Shown: positions 1-11,799 of the stretch, in pieces | Numbering within the stretch: the stretch's first letter is position 1 | How the letters are laid out: every line of letters begins with the position of its first letter | From: Silurus meridionalis | Taxonomy: Eukaryota > Chordata > Actinopteri > Siluriformes > Siluridae | NCBI RefSeq assembly: GCF_014805685.1 | Contig: NC_060886.1 | Coordinates: forward strand, 30,096,862-30,160,861 | Length of the DNA stretch: 64,000 bases | Direction: 5' to 3' | Translations under genes and position numbers: made by a program | The notes under the pieces: generated by a model | The model's input: only the letters and a program-made list of their open reading frames with translations | Database searches by the model: none | What the model was told of the DNA's origin: nothing

Positions 1-2039
1 ATCAAGACAGCAGGCGACAGCCCGCCGTAAGACATCTGAACGGCATTAACGTTTCAAAGATGGGCGTCGTTGACCATCACGATCTCGGTTCAATGAAGAA
101 GAAGTGAAGAAGGATGCCTCTGGATGGTTCAGGCAGTGACGAATCTTTCGATGGCCAATAATGTAAAGCTGGGATAAGTGTATGCAGGGGAGGATTTGGG
201 AAAATAAATGCAGTTTCCGTTCTTGAAATGTGTTCTTTTATTTTCTAAACTCAAAAGTCCATGTTTTACTTGAACGCCACTCGTAATAATGATAAATAAA
301 AAACCTCAATGGTTGAAATGTGCTCTCAATATTTCTCATTCTTTAGTTTGGCGACTCGTTTGGTCGTCATATTGCTTTTTATCATCGATTATTCATTTTT
401 GGCGCTGAAACAGTGCACCTAGTGGAAAAAACCTTGTTTGCGAAGTTGCATCTTCCACCTCCAAGTACGCAAGCAGCCTTCTCCCCCAGAAAACATGGTG
501 AAACTGTATCATTCTTTCTCTTTCTCCCTTTTTCTCTGTGCACTCTTCAATCCCATCCTGTTTCCTCAATCCATCCTCCCACCATTCCGTCCGCTTTTTT
601 CTGCTTAGCCCGGGAGGATTACGCCATTCTTCAGAGGGCTATATCATAGCGAGTAGGCAGCCGAGAGCAACAGCCAGCCCCTTAATGACACACTGACGCC
701 CACATGTGTGCAAACCCAATTTTACTCGGACAAAAATAACAGCCGTTCTACGTTCCGTTGCATAGAAATCGCCCGGTCGATACCGTCCACCGCCCGCCTC
801 GACTGACCCTCACGCTTCGATTTATTATATTTCTCTCTCGCCGTCTCTCTTTGCTCTTCTCCCTCCAGCTGAAGTCATTTGAAGGAGATTAAGTGAGCCT
901 TTTTTTTATAATACTGTCAGCAACATCAGATCGATGAGAATGACAACTAGTGCAATAAACAAGTCTGATACCCTCCTCAAACTGGAAAAAAACCCGAGCC
1001 CTGGTAATGCTCGATTTCCGCCGCTCTCTCGTAATCCCATTAAGAACCTGAATGGCTCTCTTTTGAAAAAGATCCGATGCCAGAGGAGAGGAAGGGGGAA
1101 CGTGTCGAATCGGAACGCCTATCGGATTAGCATAATCCGACGCCGTGTGTTCTGCGCGTCTTCGTCGGAGGGCGACGCTCCGTCTCTTGTGGTGTTACTG
1201 ATAAGGGGTGCTATCTCGGATTGGACGATTTTTGTCTTTATTTCGTGCCATCGCTACTGTTTTCCTTTGCAAAAATAAATAAAAAAGCTCTCAAGCAGGC
1301 CAAGCTTATTTCAATCCTGCACATAAGGCAGATTTCTGCCCAAAGGCGGCAGATTAAACAAATTTGGACAAGCGGCTATTAAAGGATCTTTTGAATCACC
1401 TCCCAAAGCAAATTGACGCGCATACATACGTGCATACGTGTAAACGAGCCCGACGTGTGCTGCGGCGTTATTTCCATCCGCGTGTTTCTAATCCGTTTAA
1501 AACCTTGTGTATATTTTTTTCCCCGTTCTCTAGCGAGAAGTTGGGCAGAAAGTTGAAGCCCACTCAAGATCCTGAAATCTTGGCCGTTTCTTATGAGAGA
1601 GAGAAAGAAGGTGAAAAATAGACAAAAACAGGAAGGAGAAAAGGACAAGAATGTGCTTTGACACCTAGCTTTTTCTGGCACCCTTTTTTTTTTTATTTTG
1701 GAGACAGATATTGTCAGTGTCTCAGCTGCTATAGAAACTTTTGGGCGTGGGAGATGCATGGCATCAGCAGAACGAGGTGCGCTGGCTGTCACGGCAGACA
1801 TGAGCTGAGCTGTGCCAAACGAAGGCACTGCTGTTCATTAACGCGCTGTTCAGAAGCTCTGAGCCATGGCAGATCACGCCTTCATGTCTCCCCATATGTC
1901 CGTCTCTTCTGGTCATTAAGTCTAACCTCTGTGTCAGGAATGTCCATAGGCAGCAGTGACTTTGCTCTGTTGCGTACCTACTGTGAAACATGAGGACACG
2001 TCTGACACGGTGGGAATATAATGAAATTTCTCAAGGGAA

Positions 2040-2040
<1 letters not shown>
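1..2040. other. Unassigned sequence, no gene seen
   Basis: I see no repeat family, RNA gene or convincing exon. Several frames stay open for 60-150 codons on both strands (the largest at 934-1278 plus and 1379-1828 minus), but their translations are composition-driven and match no family I know. A small CpG-rich patch lies near 1090-1200. The sequence could be intergenic or intronic. Confidence 0.6.

Positions 2041-2064
<24 letters not shown>
2041..2064. repeat. (GA)n microsatellite
   Basis: About 12 uninterrupted GA units, followed by a short purine-rich tail. It reads as low-complexity CT on the other strand. Confidence 0.95.
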
Positions 2065-2070
<6 letters not shown>

Positions 2071-2179
2071 GACTCAGGTCAGGTAAGGGTAGCGCCTCTG
2101 AGTTTCTGTTCCTCAACACTGCAGATTAGTCATTCTGTACAGAGTTAACATCAGCATAGAGCAGAAACACATCAACAAT

Positions 2180-2950
2180 AGATGGAGGGGTGAATGTGTG
2201 GATAAATGAATATAGTAATTAGACACAGGCAGACAGGGACGGATGGACAGATGGATGGATAGATAGATGGATGGAGGGGTGAATGTGTGGATGGATGGAT
2301 GGATGGATGGATGGATGGATGAATATAGTAATTAGACACAGACAGACAGATAGATATGGTGGATGATGGATGGATGGATGGATGGATGGATAGACAGGTG
2401 GTTAGATGGATGGATGGATGGATGGATGGATGGATGGATGGAGGGGTAATTGTGTGGATGGATGGATGAATACAGTAATTAGACACAGGCAGACAGATAG
2501 ATATGGTGGATGGATGGACGGATTGACTGATCGATAGACAGGTGGTTGGATGGATGGATGGATGGATGGATGGATGGATGGAGGGGTGAATGTGTGGATG
2601 GATGAATGGATGGATGGACAGGTGGTTGGATGGATGGATAGATGAATGGATGGATAAATATAGTAATTAGACACAGGCAGACAGATAGATATGGTGTATA
2701 GATGAATTTGATGGATGGACGGACGGACGGATGGATAGATGGAATTGTAGATAGATAGATGGATAGATGGATAAATGGAAATGGTGATTAGACAGAGAGA
2801 AAGAGAGAAATTTTGGTTGGATGGATACATTGGACTGATGGATGGAAATGATGAATGGATGGATAACTAGATATAATGGTTAGAGAAAGATTTTGGTTGC
2901 ACAGATAGATGGATAGATAGGTGGATGCATTTGCAGACAGACAGACAGAC
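2180..2950. repeat. GGAT/GATA array with higher-order structure
   Basis: About 770 bp built from GGAT and AGAT tetramers. Non-tetramer blocks recur in the same order: GTGAATGTGTGGAT near 2190, 2279 and 2585, with a one-base variant near 2446; TAGTAATTAGACACA near 2213, 2326, 2474 and 2661; then AGACAGATAGATATGG near 2341, 2489 and 2680. The array is therefore a higher-order repeat of roughly 90-170 bp units, not a simple microsatellite. Minus-strand open frames across it translate to repeated Ser-Ile-His-Pro and are artefacts. Confidence 0.95.
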
Positions 2951-4084
2951 AGAACGCTGACGTCCCCTAGAACAACCCTGCCATCTAAAACAAAACAAAA
3001 AAGATGTCCTTGTGCCCCTTCAACAGTGTGAACTATGTGGAGAAAAGGAAAAGGAATCGGAGCTGCTGTGTGCTGCTCTTATTAAGACTTTATAAAAGCC
3101 AGAACAGCATTTGGATATAAAACCCTTCTGGTTCTGGTTTGTTCTCTTGAAGCTGCGAGAAGCTGTGAGGTAATTGCTCCTTTCCGTCGTACGTATATTT
3201 GTTCACCATGTGCAGTAGCTCCATGATCCCGTGAGCATAAAGACCAGCTGAGGATTGTGTATTCCACGGCTTTACGAGTTCTCAGAAATCCAACTTACTT
3301 CATGAAGATCAGGGTACAGGTGTGTTCTCCACCTGCTGCTCCTTTCTGAACCAACGGATGGTGGATTTCTACCCTGTAGCATTGTGTAGGTTTTTCTGCC
3401 GCATTTCTTTCTTATTTTATTTATTTAGAGGTTTTTTTACCCTTGTATTACAGCTACATCTTGACTAACGAGTCTCTCGTTAAGATGTTCTTGTCTAATT
3501 AAATACACCACACAGCAGGTGCTTTTCTTGATTCAGTCTAGCATTACTTTATTCTGACAAATGTTTTGTTTGGTTGGAAAAAAAAAAAAAAGGTTTGGGA
3601 AAAAAAGCGTTGACGCAAGAAAAGAATAAAGCTGAGTTATTAGAAAAAAGCAGGAGCTCATTAGCAGGCGGTTTGTGCCGGAGAACATCTGAGACACTCT
3701 GACATTCAGGGCAGAGATCTGGCATTTTACCTCAGCTGTGAACTCCAACTAGGATTTAGTGTTTTTTTTTTTTTTCATTTCATTGTAAAAGTTTTTTCTT
3801 CCTCTCTGTCACTTGGTCTCGACGATCACCCAGATGATTGAACATTCTTCCTATGCAAAGCGTTCTCACCTCGGCTGCGCTTGAATATGCACTAAATGGA
3901 GCCGTAACCGCACCCCGTCCTGAATCACGATGAGAGACGGGATCTTGCTTTTTGACTTTCTGAGCCTCAGACAGAGTCACTCGTGGGCCAGAGAAGTGTT
4001 AGCTGGAGGAATTCCGAAATTAGGAGGAAAAAAAGGTGAAGGAACAGTCAATAGAAACAAGTGCTCACAAGTTTACAAGTGTTT
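2951..4084. other. Unassigned sequence, no gene seen
   Basis: No recognisable repeat family or exon. There is an A-run near 3580 and a T-run near 3763. The short open frames on both strands have no recognisable content. Confidence 0.6.
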
Positions 4085-4123
4085 TATCATATATCATATC
4101 ATATATCATATCATACCATATCA

Positions 4124-4213
<90 letters not shown>
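4085..4213. repeat. ATATC-rich start, then (TATC)n microsatellite
   Basis: A short imperfect run of ATATCAT-type units passes into about 22 perfect TATC/ATCT units (4124-4213). The array ends exactly where a Tc1-like copy begins, so it may have arisen beside or within that element. Spurious YLSI frames cross it. Confidence 0.95.
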
Positions 4214-4602
4214 AGCTCCACTCACTCTTCTGGGAAGATGTTCCTCTGGATTTAATGGAGATTTTTGCTCATTCAGCCACAAGAGTGTTACTAAAGTCAG
4301 GTACTGATGTAGTCATGACTTTTAAATTAATTCCAAAAGTGTTCAAGTGGGTTTGGAGCTCTATAGCAAAAGATCTTCTACTCCAACTCTCCCATATAAA
4401 GCATTTCTTCATGGAGCTGGTTTTGTAGACAAAGGCATCATCGTGCTGGAGCAGGTTTCAGTCTCCTGGTTAAACGAAGGGAGCATTTGGAAAATTCCGA
4501 TGCACATCCGATTGTGTGTCTCCAACTTTGTGGTCACAGTTTGGGGAAGAACCACATCTAACTAGAAAAGTCAGGTGCTCAAATACTTTTGACCACAACA
4601 TG
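4214..4602 (-). mobile_element. Short Tc1-like element, degraded (family A)
   Basis: This is the first of about 18 copies or fragments of one short family, here called A. Intact-looking copies run about 370-460 bp, with ends resembling CCAAAAGTATTGGGACACC. The interior, read on the coding strand, is the residue of a Tc1/mariner DDE transposase; motifs such as NLFLHDDASVHK survive in better copies. Landmarks here are TCTTCTGGGAAGATGTTCC near the left, TTCATGGAGCTGG in the middle and CAAATACTTTTGACC at the right end. Many indels and stops leave no possible protein. Such short copies can only have moved using another element's transposase. Confidence 0.85.
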
Positions 4603-4723
4603 TAGATGATCAGTGGTGGATGAGTGATAATATGAAAGTTCTCAGTGCTGAATGAACTCCTGTGTTAAACGTGAATGTAGTGATCTGTGAGAGCACTGTG
4701 GGAATCAGTGATGCAGTTCAGGG

Positions 4724-4730
<7 letters not shown>

Positions 4731-4763
<33 letters not shown>
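4731..4763. repeat. (CT)n microsatellite and CT-rich tail
   Basis: Sixteen CT units, followed by an imperfect pyrimidine-rich stretch to about 4935. The plus-strand frame across it is low-complexity Ser/Leu. Confidence 0.95.
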
Positions 4764-4766
<3 letters not shown>

Positions 4767-4939
4767 CTCTCTGTTGACTTTGTTTCTGTTTATCTGTTTG
4801 TCTGTCTTTAATTTTTCTTTTGTGTATCTCTGTCCCTCTGGCTGTCTTTTTCTTTCTCTCTCTGTCCTTCTTTATCTATCTGTTTATCCTTCTGTGTCTT
4901 TATCCCCTCTTTTTCTCTCTTGCTCTCTCTCTCTAACTA

Positions 4940-6315
4940 GCCTCAAAGATTAACCCTATACTTTGTGTAGGAAAGATTTTTCTTCTTTGTGTATAAAAAC
5001 CCGAAGCTTGAAGTAAGGCATGGTAATTTGAGAGAGTCTGAGCCCAGTCGTCAGGCCATTAGTGGCCATTAAACCCCGTCTGCTGAATGCTCTCCGGCTT
5101 CCTCTGAGAGTGCGGAGGCGAGTGACGGGCAGGGCCAGGAATAATAGAAGCCATGTCAAATATCGTTCCATTTTTTTACCCTTCTCTTCCCTCCTGGCTG
5201 GCTCGCCTCGGCTTCTTTTAGAAAGAGGAGTGAACCTCGACACGTCGGAGGACATCTGCAGGGAGTTGAAGGTGTTAATTGGAGTGTTGATAGCTGTGCG
5301 CCGAGCGCTTTACATGCCGTAAAGGACACCTCATTCATTCGACATGACCCGCTTCATCCTCCCACGCACCGCACCTCAATCTTTCAGCAATCCTACTGGA
5401 CATCGCTATTTATTCTCTCCCTCTATCGCTGTTTATCCACTTTACTGACCTTGTTCTTCCAGCTCAATGTCTGAACCTTGCTCCTTTTTCCCCTTTTTCC
5501 ATTTAATGTGTGTGTGTTGGTGTGTGTGTTGGATGTCAGATGTCTGCCGTGGTCATTCTCTCACTCCGGCCCCCCCTCCTGTGTGCACCTGCAGGGTGTG
5601 AACTGACGCCAGACCTTCTCTGGGCTTCAGCGCGAGGATGAAACCGACTCTGCGTGACACTGGCAGCTCGTTAGAACACGACCTTGCATGACCTAGAGCT
5701 CTCGCGCTTTAGCGAAGCGTATGCTAGGTATCTTTTCACCGATCGTGACACCCCAGGCAGTTTGTTTTGCTTAAACGTCGTAATAATTCATCATAACATC
5801 TCTGACATCCGGACCAGGCTTGAACGTCGACGCTGATATCGGTCGGGGGAGGGGAAATCAATCAAACACACAAATATAATAAGCCATCTTTGGCGGTTGG
5901 ACGCTTGAGCACTTGTTTAAATACATAAATCGATACGGATTTCAATCCATCGAGCGAGAAAACCTCAGTGTGTTCTTTCATGCTCTTGGAAATAATAATC
6001 CCGCATTTATAAAAACATTTATAGCACCGGAATCGTTCAGACTAATCGACTTCTCTGTAGCGACGTTTTTATCGCGCATTATTTTTCCGAGCTTGAGCCA
6101 AACACCAGGGTGTGCATTACGGACAATGGATTACATCGTTCCAAATGAAAAAAAATCTGTTTTGCGGAATATTATCAGGACGAGTTTTTAACCCCAAACC
6201 ATGTGAGTCAGGTGGGGTAAATAGCGGATAATTCTTTCTCGCTGCATTTAAGACCGTGTGCTAAAACCTGGGTTGGCTGAACAGTAGAAACGTGCAGCAG
6301 TTTATTGCTCTGTGC
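4940..6315. other. Unassigned; conserved-looking segment at 5030-5420
   Basis: No repeat or exon is recognised. The part at 5030-5420 has balanced composition, few low-complexity runs and AT-rich homeodomain-like cores among CpG-containing sequence, which is typical of vertebrate non-coding elements. That is an impression only. The minus open frame 4956-5255 has a hydrophobic patch (WLLLFLALPV) but no matching family. Confidence 0.4.
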
Positions 6316-6600
6316 TGTTAAACATCCCGTTCCATATGTTTCCTCTTAATCTTAATAAACGCCACTCTTTTGGGAAGATGTTCTACTAGTTGTACTTTAG
6401 TAAGCTTGGGTGTAGATGTAGGTGAGGTGAGGAGGTCTGGGGTGCAGTCAGCATTTCAGTTCTTCCAGCAGGGTTGATATCAGAGCGCTTTTTCAGAAGA
6501 TCCTCCGGTCCAATCTTCATGGAGGTGGGTTTGTGCACAGGGGCATCATCATGTTGGAACAGGTTTGGGTCTCGCAACAGCATTCCAAATTAGTGGCTAA
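6316..6600 (-). mobile_element. Family A Tc1-like copy, internally gapped
   Basis: Starts in the left flank region and keeps CTTTTGGGAAGATGTTC and GGGGTGCAGTCAGC. The minus strand still reads LFQHDDAPVHK, the part of a Tc1 transposase around the second catalytic aspartate. The right end is missing. Confidence 0.85.
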
Positions 6601-6732
6601 TTTTGATGATAGAAGACCACCATACAGTAGATCCTGGGGTCGTCAGTACGAAACAAAATCACTTCACCTCAGAAATAGGTGCAATGTAGGTTTTAGGGTA
6701 ACTCTTGAACATTGAGGTGCGATCAGACTTCT

Positions 6733-6830
6733 CTAGATGTTTCACTCCAACCCCCCATCCATGTAAACCATCTTGAATTTGGCATTGTGCATAAGGGCTT
6801 TGTCATACTGGAACAGGTTTGGGTCTCTAT
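6733..6830 (-). mobile_element. Family A fragment, partial duplicate
   Basis: Contains TTTCACTCCAACC, then a variant of the HDDAPVHK-coding segment and GGAACAGGTTTGGGTCTC. The same segment already occurs in the copy ending at 6600, so this is a second insertion or a local duplication. A further scrap (GGAAGAACCACATAATG) lies near 7231. Confidence 0.75.
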
Positions 6831-6844
6831 AAAAAACATATACG

Positions 6845-6955
6845 TGAATTTGACGTATCACAACACTTGTTTTGAGAGTCAAATAGAATAGAGATTAACA
6901 TGGCAGAGGTAGAGCTGCATCTTCCAGGAGACAGAACAGGAAAAAAACATTTTTT
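6845..6955 (-). mobile_element. Fragment of unclassified repeat family D
   Basis: Its reverse complement matches 43885-43990: both contain ATTAACATGGCAGAGGTAG and GGAGACAGAACA in the same order and spacing, plus a shared GACGTATCACAACAC-like block. It is a third, truncated copy of the family described at 43775-44060. Confidence 0.7.
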
Positions 6956-7954
6956 TCTCATCTTTTCTTTTTTGTACTTAAAACAGTTAGAAGTTAGAAG
7001 GCACTTAAGTAAAAAAAAAATAAAAAATCTGTACCGTATTGAATTGCGTGGTTAAGTTGCGTAGATTTGAATCGCAATCGGATCGCACTGCTTTTGTAGT
7101 AGGGGTGAAAATAGAGGTTATGTATCGTTGATTATGCATCAAGATGTGAATCGCATCGGCCTCAGTTATGAAGATGCACATCCTTACTGCATAGTGATTG
7201 TTTCAAAATCAGGAGGTGTTTTTTCATTTGGAAGAACCACATAATGTTGGGGGGAAAAAAAACCCTGATTGCAGTAAAGCTGATTTGGAGTAAATCGCCT
7301 GCCAGGATTACGAGCGTAGTGACCAATCCGGAAGAGAAAATAGCCCCTTCACGATGCTGTCTACTAATCCAGACTTAATTACGGAAGAACTTGTGCTGGA
7401 AAAACAAGCATTTCAAATTTGCCAATCATTTTATTTGCCTCATTTATTTCTTGTTTGCAGAAATTCTTTATTAACCAGTTTATTCTGCGTCCCGCTCCAG
7501 TTTATTCATCACAGCTTTATAACTATTTCTAGTACGCTCTCACACGATAATTAGCTTTAGATGACTGCGGGCTCGTTGAAAGAAAAAAAACAATTCTCGG
7601 AAGACGACTTAAAGCGGAGTCAAGAGCCGAGCTTGCGTTCCTGACAAAAAGTCAGGGTCTATGTAGGAACCTGAGCCTGTAGTTGATCCGGTAAGTAACA
7701 CACGTGTAACGTGACTCCATCTGGCTTTGAATTGTTCTACTGCATGACTGGTGAAGGGTTTTGCCTAATATCTGCTAGGATCCTCAAAGCTTATTGTGCT
7801 AACCCAATGTATAAGATGCGTAGCATGTTAAGTCAAATAAATTAATAAAATCCTGGCTGTATGGGCATCCGTCATACATTCATGTTCTGTCCACCAGGTA
7901 CATTTGTTCCTGCCATTTTGGGGAATCCCAGGAAGGTTTTATAAATAGACAGAA
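6956..7954. other. Unassigned sequence, no gene seen
   Basis: AT-rich, with A-runs near 7010 and a possible degraded repeat around 7030-7180 (GAATCGCAATCGGATCGC). Nothing supports an exon. Confidence 0.5.
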
Positions 7955-8117
7955 AGCTATTTATGTCCTCATCCAGAGTGACTTATTTATCTGAAACAGC
8001 TGAGCAGCTAAGGGCTTTGCTCAGGGGCCCAAGAGTGGTACTTTGGTGTGGCTGGGACTTTAACTCTGAAGCTTTGAATCCAATGCATTAATCACTAAAC
8101 TACCACCTCCCCCTCGA
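7955..8117 (-). mobile_element. tRNA-headed SINE copy (family B, B2 type)
   Basis: Family B is a tRNA-derived SINE. The RNA-like strand starts with a tRNA A-box-like GTGGTAGCTCAGTGGTT and continues through GAGCAAGGCCCTTAACC. B1 copies end in a CTGACCC...GAATTTCACTGTGCTG tail; B2 copies end in CGCTCTGGATAAGGGC and TGCCATAAATGTAAAT. This copy lies in reverse: the worn tRNA head is at 8086-8112 (CACTAAACTACCACC) and the B2 tail remnant near 7970. It directly abuts a LINE 3' end. Confidence 0.8.
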
Positions 8118-8129
8118 GAGGGTTCATCT

Positions 8130-8206
8130 TCTGTTGGCTTCCTCTTCTTCTTCTTTATTATGTACTTTTGGCTGCTCCTGTTAGGGGTCACCACGGCAGA
8201 TTTCTG
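8130..8206 (-). mobile_element. 3' end of an RTE-like LINE
   Basis: The reverse complement reads CTGCCGTGGTGACCCCTAAC followed by a GAAGAAGAAGAAG tail. This corresponds to the coding end and stop of the LINE at 58329-59418, whose last bases are CTGTGGCGCCCCCTAATGGG. Only the final ~75 bases survive, the usual result of abortive reverse transcription. Confidence 0.65.
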
Positions 8207-9925
8207 TATTAGTAATGGGTCATTCATTTTGAACAAGTCTTTAATGTGACTTAGAAGAATGAGTCGTTTCAAAGAGCGATTCGTTTATTTTCTACTGGAG
8301 ACGCATGAGCAAAGCGTCACAAAATATCCTGTAAGTCATGTAGGAAACAGAGTTGAGTAGTTTATTTCATGAGTCCTCTGTTCCAAGTCAGAGTCCTTTT
8401 GTCACATGACTCCCACAGATGATATGAAGATGATTAACAGATTAAAGAAACAAAAAGTTTCATCCAAACCCCCTGCATGTCTTTCCTCACCACATCCATA
8501 AACCAGCTCCTTGGCCTTTCTCTTTACCTCCTGCCTGGAGGCTCCATCATCATTATTCTTCCCTGAAAGTTCTTGTACTCTCTGTTAGAAGCTGAAAAAA
8601 ACCCTTAACCATCGGAAGAAGCCCCTTTTGCCCTTCATCTTGTAAGCAAACAGGCAAATTCTACACAGCTACAGATTTATTTGAAGGTGTTTGGAGAGAT
8701 CAGGACCCCTAATTTGACACACCGCTGGAAAACCGTCTCCCACGAACGGAGCAGGTGTTTCCGTGCGACAATGGACGCTAGGACTCTACAGCTTTACATT
8801 CCTAAAGCGCCGTCTTTTTCCAGTTCGAACGGAACGATAATATGTAAATGAGCAGATCAGTCGATGAGACGTGCCCTCGAGGAGTTCCTTTTTTGCTGTT
8901 AATGAAACAAATTGAAACCGTGTTCATGGAGAGATCAAGGGTCGTTCTGTTTCACCCCTGTGAAGCACCCCAGAGCAATGAGAAACACCTATATGTGCAT
9001 GCTGAGATCTTTCAAAGAGTCATGTATTGACGTGTTTGTGTTAATTAGCACAGACATCGTTTCCTTTCCGTCCTCTCAGCACAAGCTGAGCGACTCCATC
9101 GCATCCTTTACAGTTATTGTGAGGCGACTAGCTCAGGGTATCTACTGCCAGATTCCTCAATTGCACAATGATTCCAGTAGAAGAAGAATTTGTGCCACCA
9201 CAATGCAGGGATTTGGCTGAGAGTTATAAATAGTAGTTTGGACAAACAGCTTGTGTGCGCCTGAGCTCTGTGATACATGTTCTAGCTAATAGGATGAATC
9301 ACAAGCACGCCGCATGCTTTCTGTTGATGCCTGTGTCACTTTTGCACGTGGCCTTACCAGATGAAACATCCAGATGCGTGCTGTCTAAGTGCTGAAAGCA
9401 GATGCACTGATGACTTATTGTGTTATCTTTGGCATGCCCTAGTGATTTGTTAGCTAATTTATACATCTATGAGAAAGCAGAACCTCGGTTCTAGGAATGC
9501 AGTATCTAGGCCAGGATGTGGGGCTGAACATGACCACAAAAAACCCAGGTGTCCCCATATAAGCAAGGTGAATCAAACCTTTATACCCGTGGTATGTATC
9601 TGAGTGTCCTTCGCCCACTTGTGGGATCTAAACACCATGCTTACCATTTTAGTCTCACAGAACAATTTACTGAAAAATTCGCTCCTCGGTTGACAACTCC
9701 ATAGATCCATATGAATGTCAGCTTCCAGCTTTTTAGATTCAAGGCCTCAAGAAAGTTATTGAAAGCTTTGTCAAGAGTGGTCATCTTCTTCTGTACGGCT
9801 CAATACAAGGACCTCTATTCAATGTACTTTCTTGTTCAGAAGAACAAAGACAATGGTCATCAAATTCTTGATTTGAGAGGGCCGAGTTGCTTCTGGGGTC
9901 ACTGAAGATCACTGGATGAATGAAT
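8207..9925. other. Unassigned sequence, no gene seen
   Basis: No repeat I recognise. The frames 8848-9030 and 8912-9220 have no family resemblance and lack convincing splice borders. Part of 8690-9230 looks non-repetitive and could be regulatory. Confidence 0.5.
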
Positions 9926-10086
9926 GTAGCTCAGTGGTTGAGAGTTTTGGTTACTGAACAAAAGGTCAGTGGGTTCAAGCCCTGGTATCACCAAGCTGTC
10001 TCTCTTGGGGCTCTTGAGCAAGGCCCTTAACCCTGTATCATGGCTGACCCCAGCTTCTTGTCATGGAAGTAAGATTTGATTGTGCT
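9926..10086 (+). mobile_element. SINE copy (family B, B1 type)
   Basis: Begins GTAGCTCAGTGGTTGAG, continues GGGTTCAAGCCCTGG (B-box-like) and CTTGAGCAAGGCCCTTAACC, and ends in the B1 tail near 10086. The middle of the tail is deleted relative to the copy at 29647. Confidence 0.85.
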
Positions 10087-11534
10087 GTTTCTTTTCTTCT
10101 CTTCTGTTGATGCTTCAGAAGTTTTATGTAATTTAACAATTAGAACATAAAGCCCTGTTTGTGGTACCTGGCAAGATCTTGGTATTCAGTAATGCTCTTG
10201 CTATAACAGAACCCCCTGACAGTTGAAGCAGATCAGCTATCCATAAACGACAGTGAAATTTGGTAGCCTCATCTGCCGTAGACATTAATGTCCAAGGTCC
10301 CTTGGCCCAGATGTTCAACAGTCTTCCATCATTCTTGCCTTTATCCCATAGTCCCAAACAGTTCCCAATTTTGATCTTATGCAAGTGCAAAAGTAATTTT
10401 GGGATCAATCCTTTTTTACTTTCCATCCAAGCTTCCAAATGTAATAATCCTATCTTGAGTCCAGGAACTCATTATCCTCCTTCCAAACCTTTTTAAATGG
10501 ATCCATGCGGCATTCCATGATGGAGAACCTGCACAGCTTTCTCCTTGCCATGACTGGTAGACACCCTATGCCACTATTTAGACTGGATCATGTCTATTCC
10601 ATCCTCCAATGTGCTGTTACAGAAAAGAGAAAGAGCTCCTCTGAAGATGAGCTAAATCCTTTGCATCTCCTGTTACATGCCATTCTGAAAGCAGCATTAC
10701 TTCCTTATAGGCATGATTTTGAGTACCGCTCCCTCAGGGAGTTTGCGTTCAGAGTGGTGTAATTGCAGCGGTCATGTCTGAGGACCTTTCGTAGCAGTCT
10801 AGATAACATAAGATATGTCCCTCATATCGTTGTTCCAGGAGTTTCTCCCCTGCTGGTTCAGAAACTGTATGGTTTATGAATTAGCCCTCATATGCATATG
10901 TATCTAGTGGTCTTATTAATGTTGTATTTAATCATCTCCGGGTTTTTCCCCAGCGACATTAAGCTTACACATCAACTTTTCAAGCTGTGAATGTTTTTCT
11001 GTCGAGGCTTCACATGGAGGTAGAGGAGGAACAAAAGGCTCACACTGGCTTTTTTTTTCCTTCACTGCACTGCAGATTTGCTGCTAATTGTCTTGAGCTC
11101 CCCAAGAGTCTGACTCTCAAAAGGCCAGAATGTATATGGATTTTTGAAATGTCACCAGAGTTTCCCTTTAGAGAAAACCTCGAGTTCTTGCCATATCTAA
11201 AGTCGAATGGTGAACGGACAGCTCTTCCGATATTAGACGTTTTTCTGTCTCCCTGCCGCCAGCTAATCAAGTCATAGTGTGCAGATTTCGAGAGGACAGA
11301 GTGTCACAAGGATTTCCTTACAGCATGACAAACTTTGAAAGCAGCAATCAATTCTGCTCCGAAAATTTCATTTCAGCTCGCTCTTTGCTTCTGCATATAT
11401 TTGATCATTTCTAATAGCACCCTTATGGCAGGTGGAAATGAGCAAAAGTAAGTTAAGTTAGTGCTGCAGTGGTCCATATGTTTCTCAATACGTTTTGCAG
11501 TACCGATGGTACACACGTCATCGCAATAACCTCG
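10087..11534. other. Unassigned sequence; a few open frames, none recognised
   Basis: Frames at 10133-10438 (minus), 10505-10762 (plus) and 10987-11277 (plus) are fairly long and not low-complexity, but I recognise no domain and see no consistent exon borders. The part at 10130-10760 could be an old, unclassified transposon. Confidence 0.45.
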
Positions 11535-11795
11535 TTGCATTGCGACTTATCCAGAGCGACTTATCCAGAGTGATCTCATTTATAGAAAAGAACATTTGAG
11601 GGTCTTGCTCAAGGGCCAATCAGGGACAGCTTTGTGGTGCTGGGATTTGACCACATAACCTTCCTTTTAGAAGTCCGAAACCATAACCATTGAGTTGATG
11701 GTACTTGCATCTTCACCTAGACCCTGCAGGTTTGTGGTGCTGGGATTTGAACTCATGACCTTTCTTTTAAAGGACTGAGCTACGATTTTTCTTGC
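11535..11795 (-). mobile_element. Two overlapping SINE fragments (B2 type)
   Basis: The first piece (about 11535-11710) has a duplicated CGACTTATCCAGAG tail motif, GGGTCTTGCTCAAGGGCC and GGTGCTGGGATTTGA. The second (about 11728-11795) restarts at TTTGTGGTGCTGGGATTTGA and ends in ACTGAGCTACGA, a tRNA-head remnant. A local duplication or a second insertion explains the repeated block. Confidence 0.75.
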
Positions 11796-11799
11796 AAGG

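Noticed and set aside
1934..2119. Ser/Leu-rich minus frame suggestive of a signal peptide
   Set aside because: It reads through the GA microsatellite.
2172..2830. Long minus-strand frames rich in Ser-Ile-His-Pro
   Set aside because: They are translations of the GGAT tandem array in overlapping frames, not genes.
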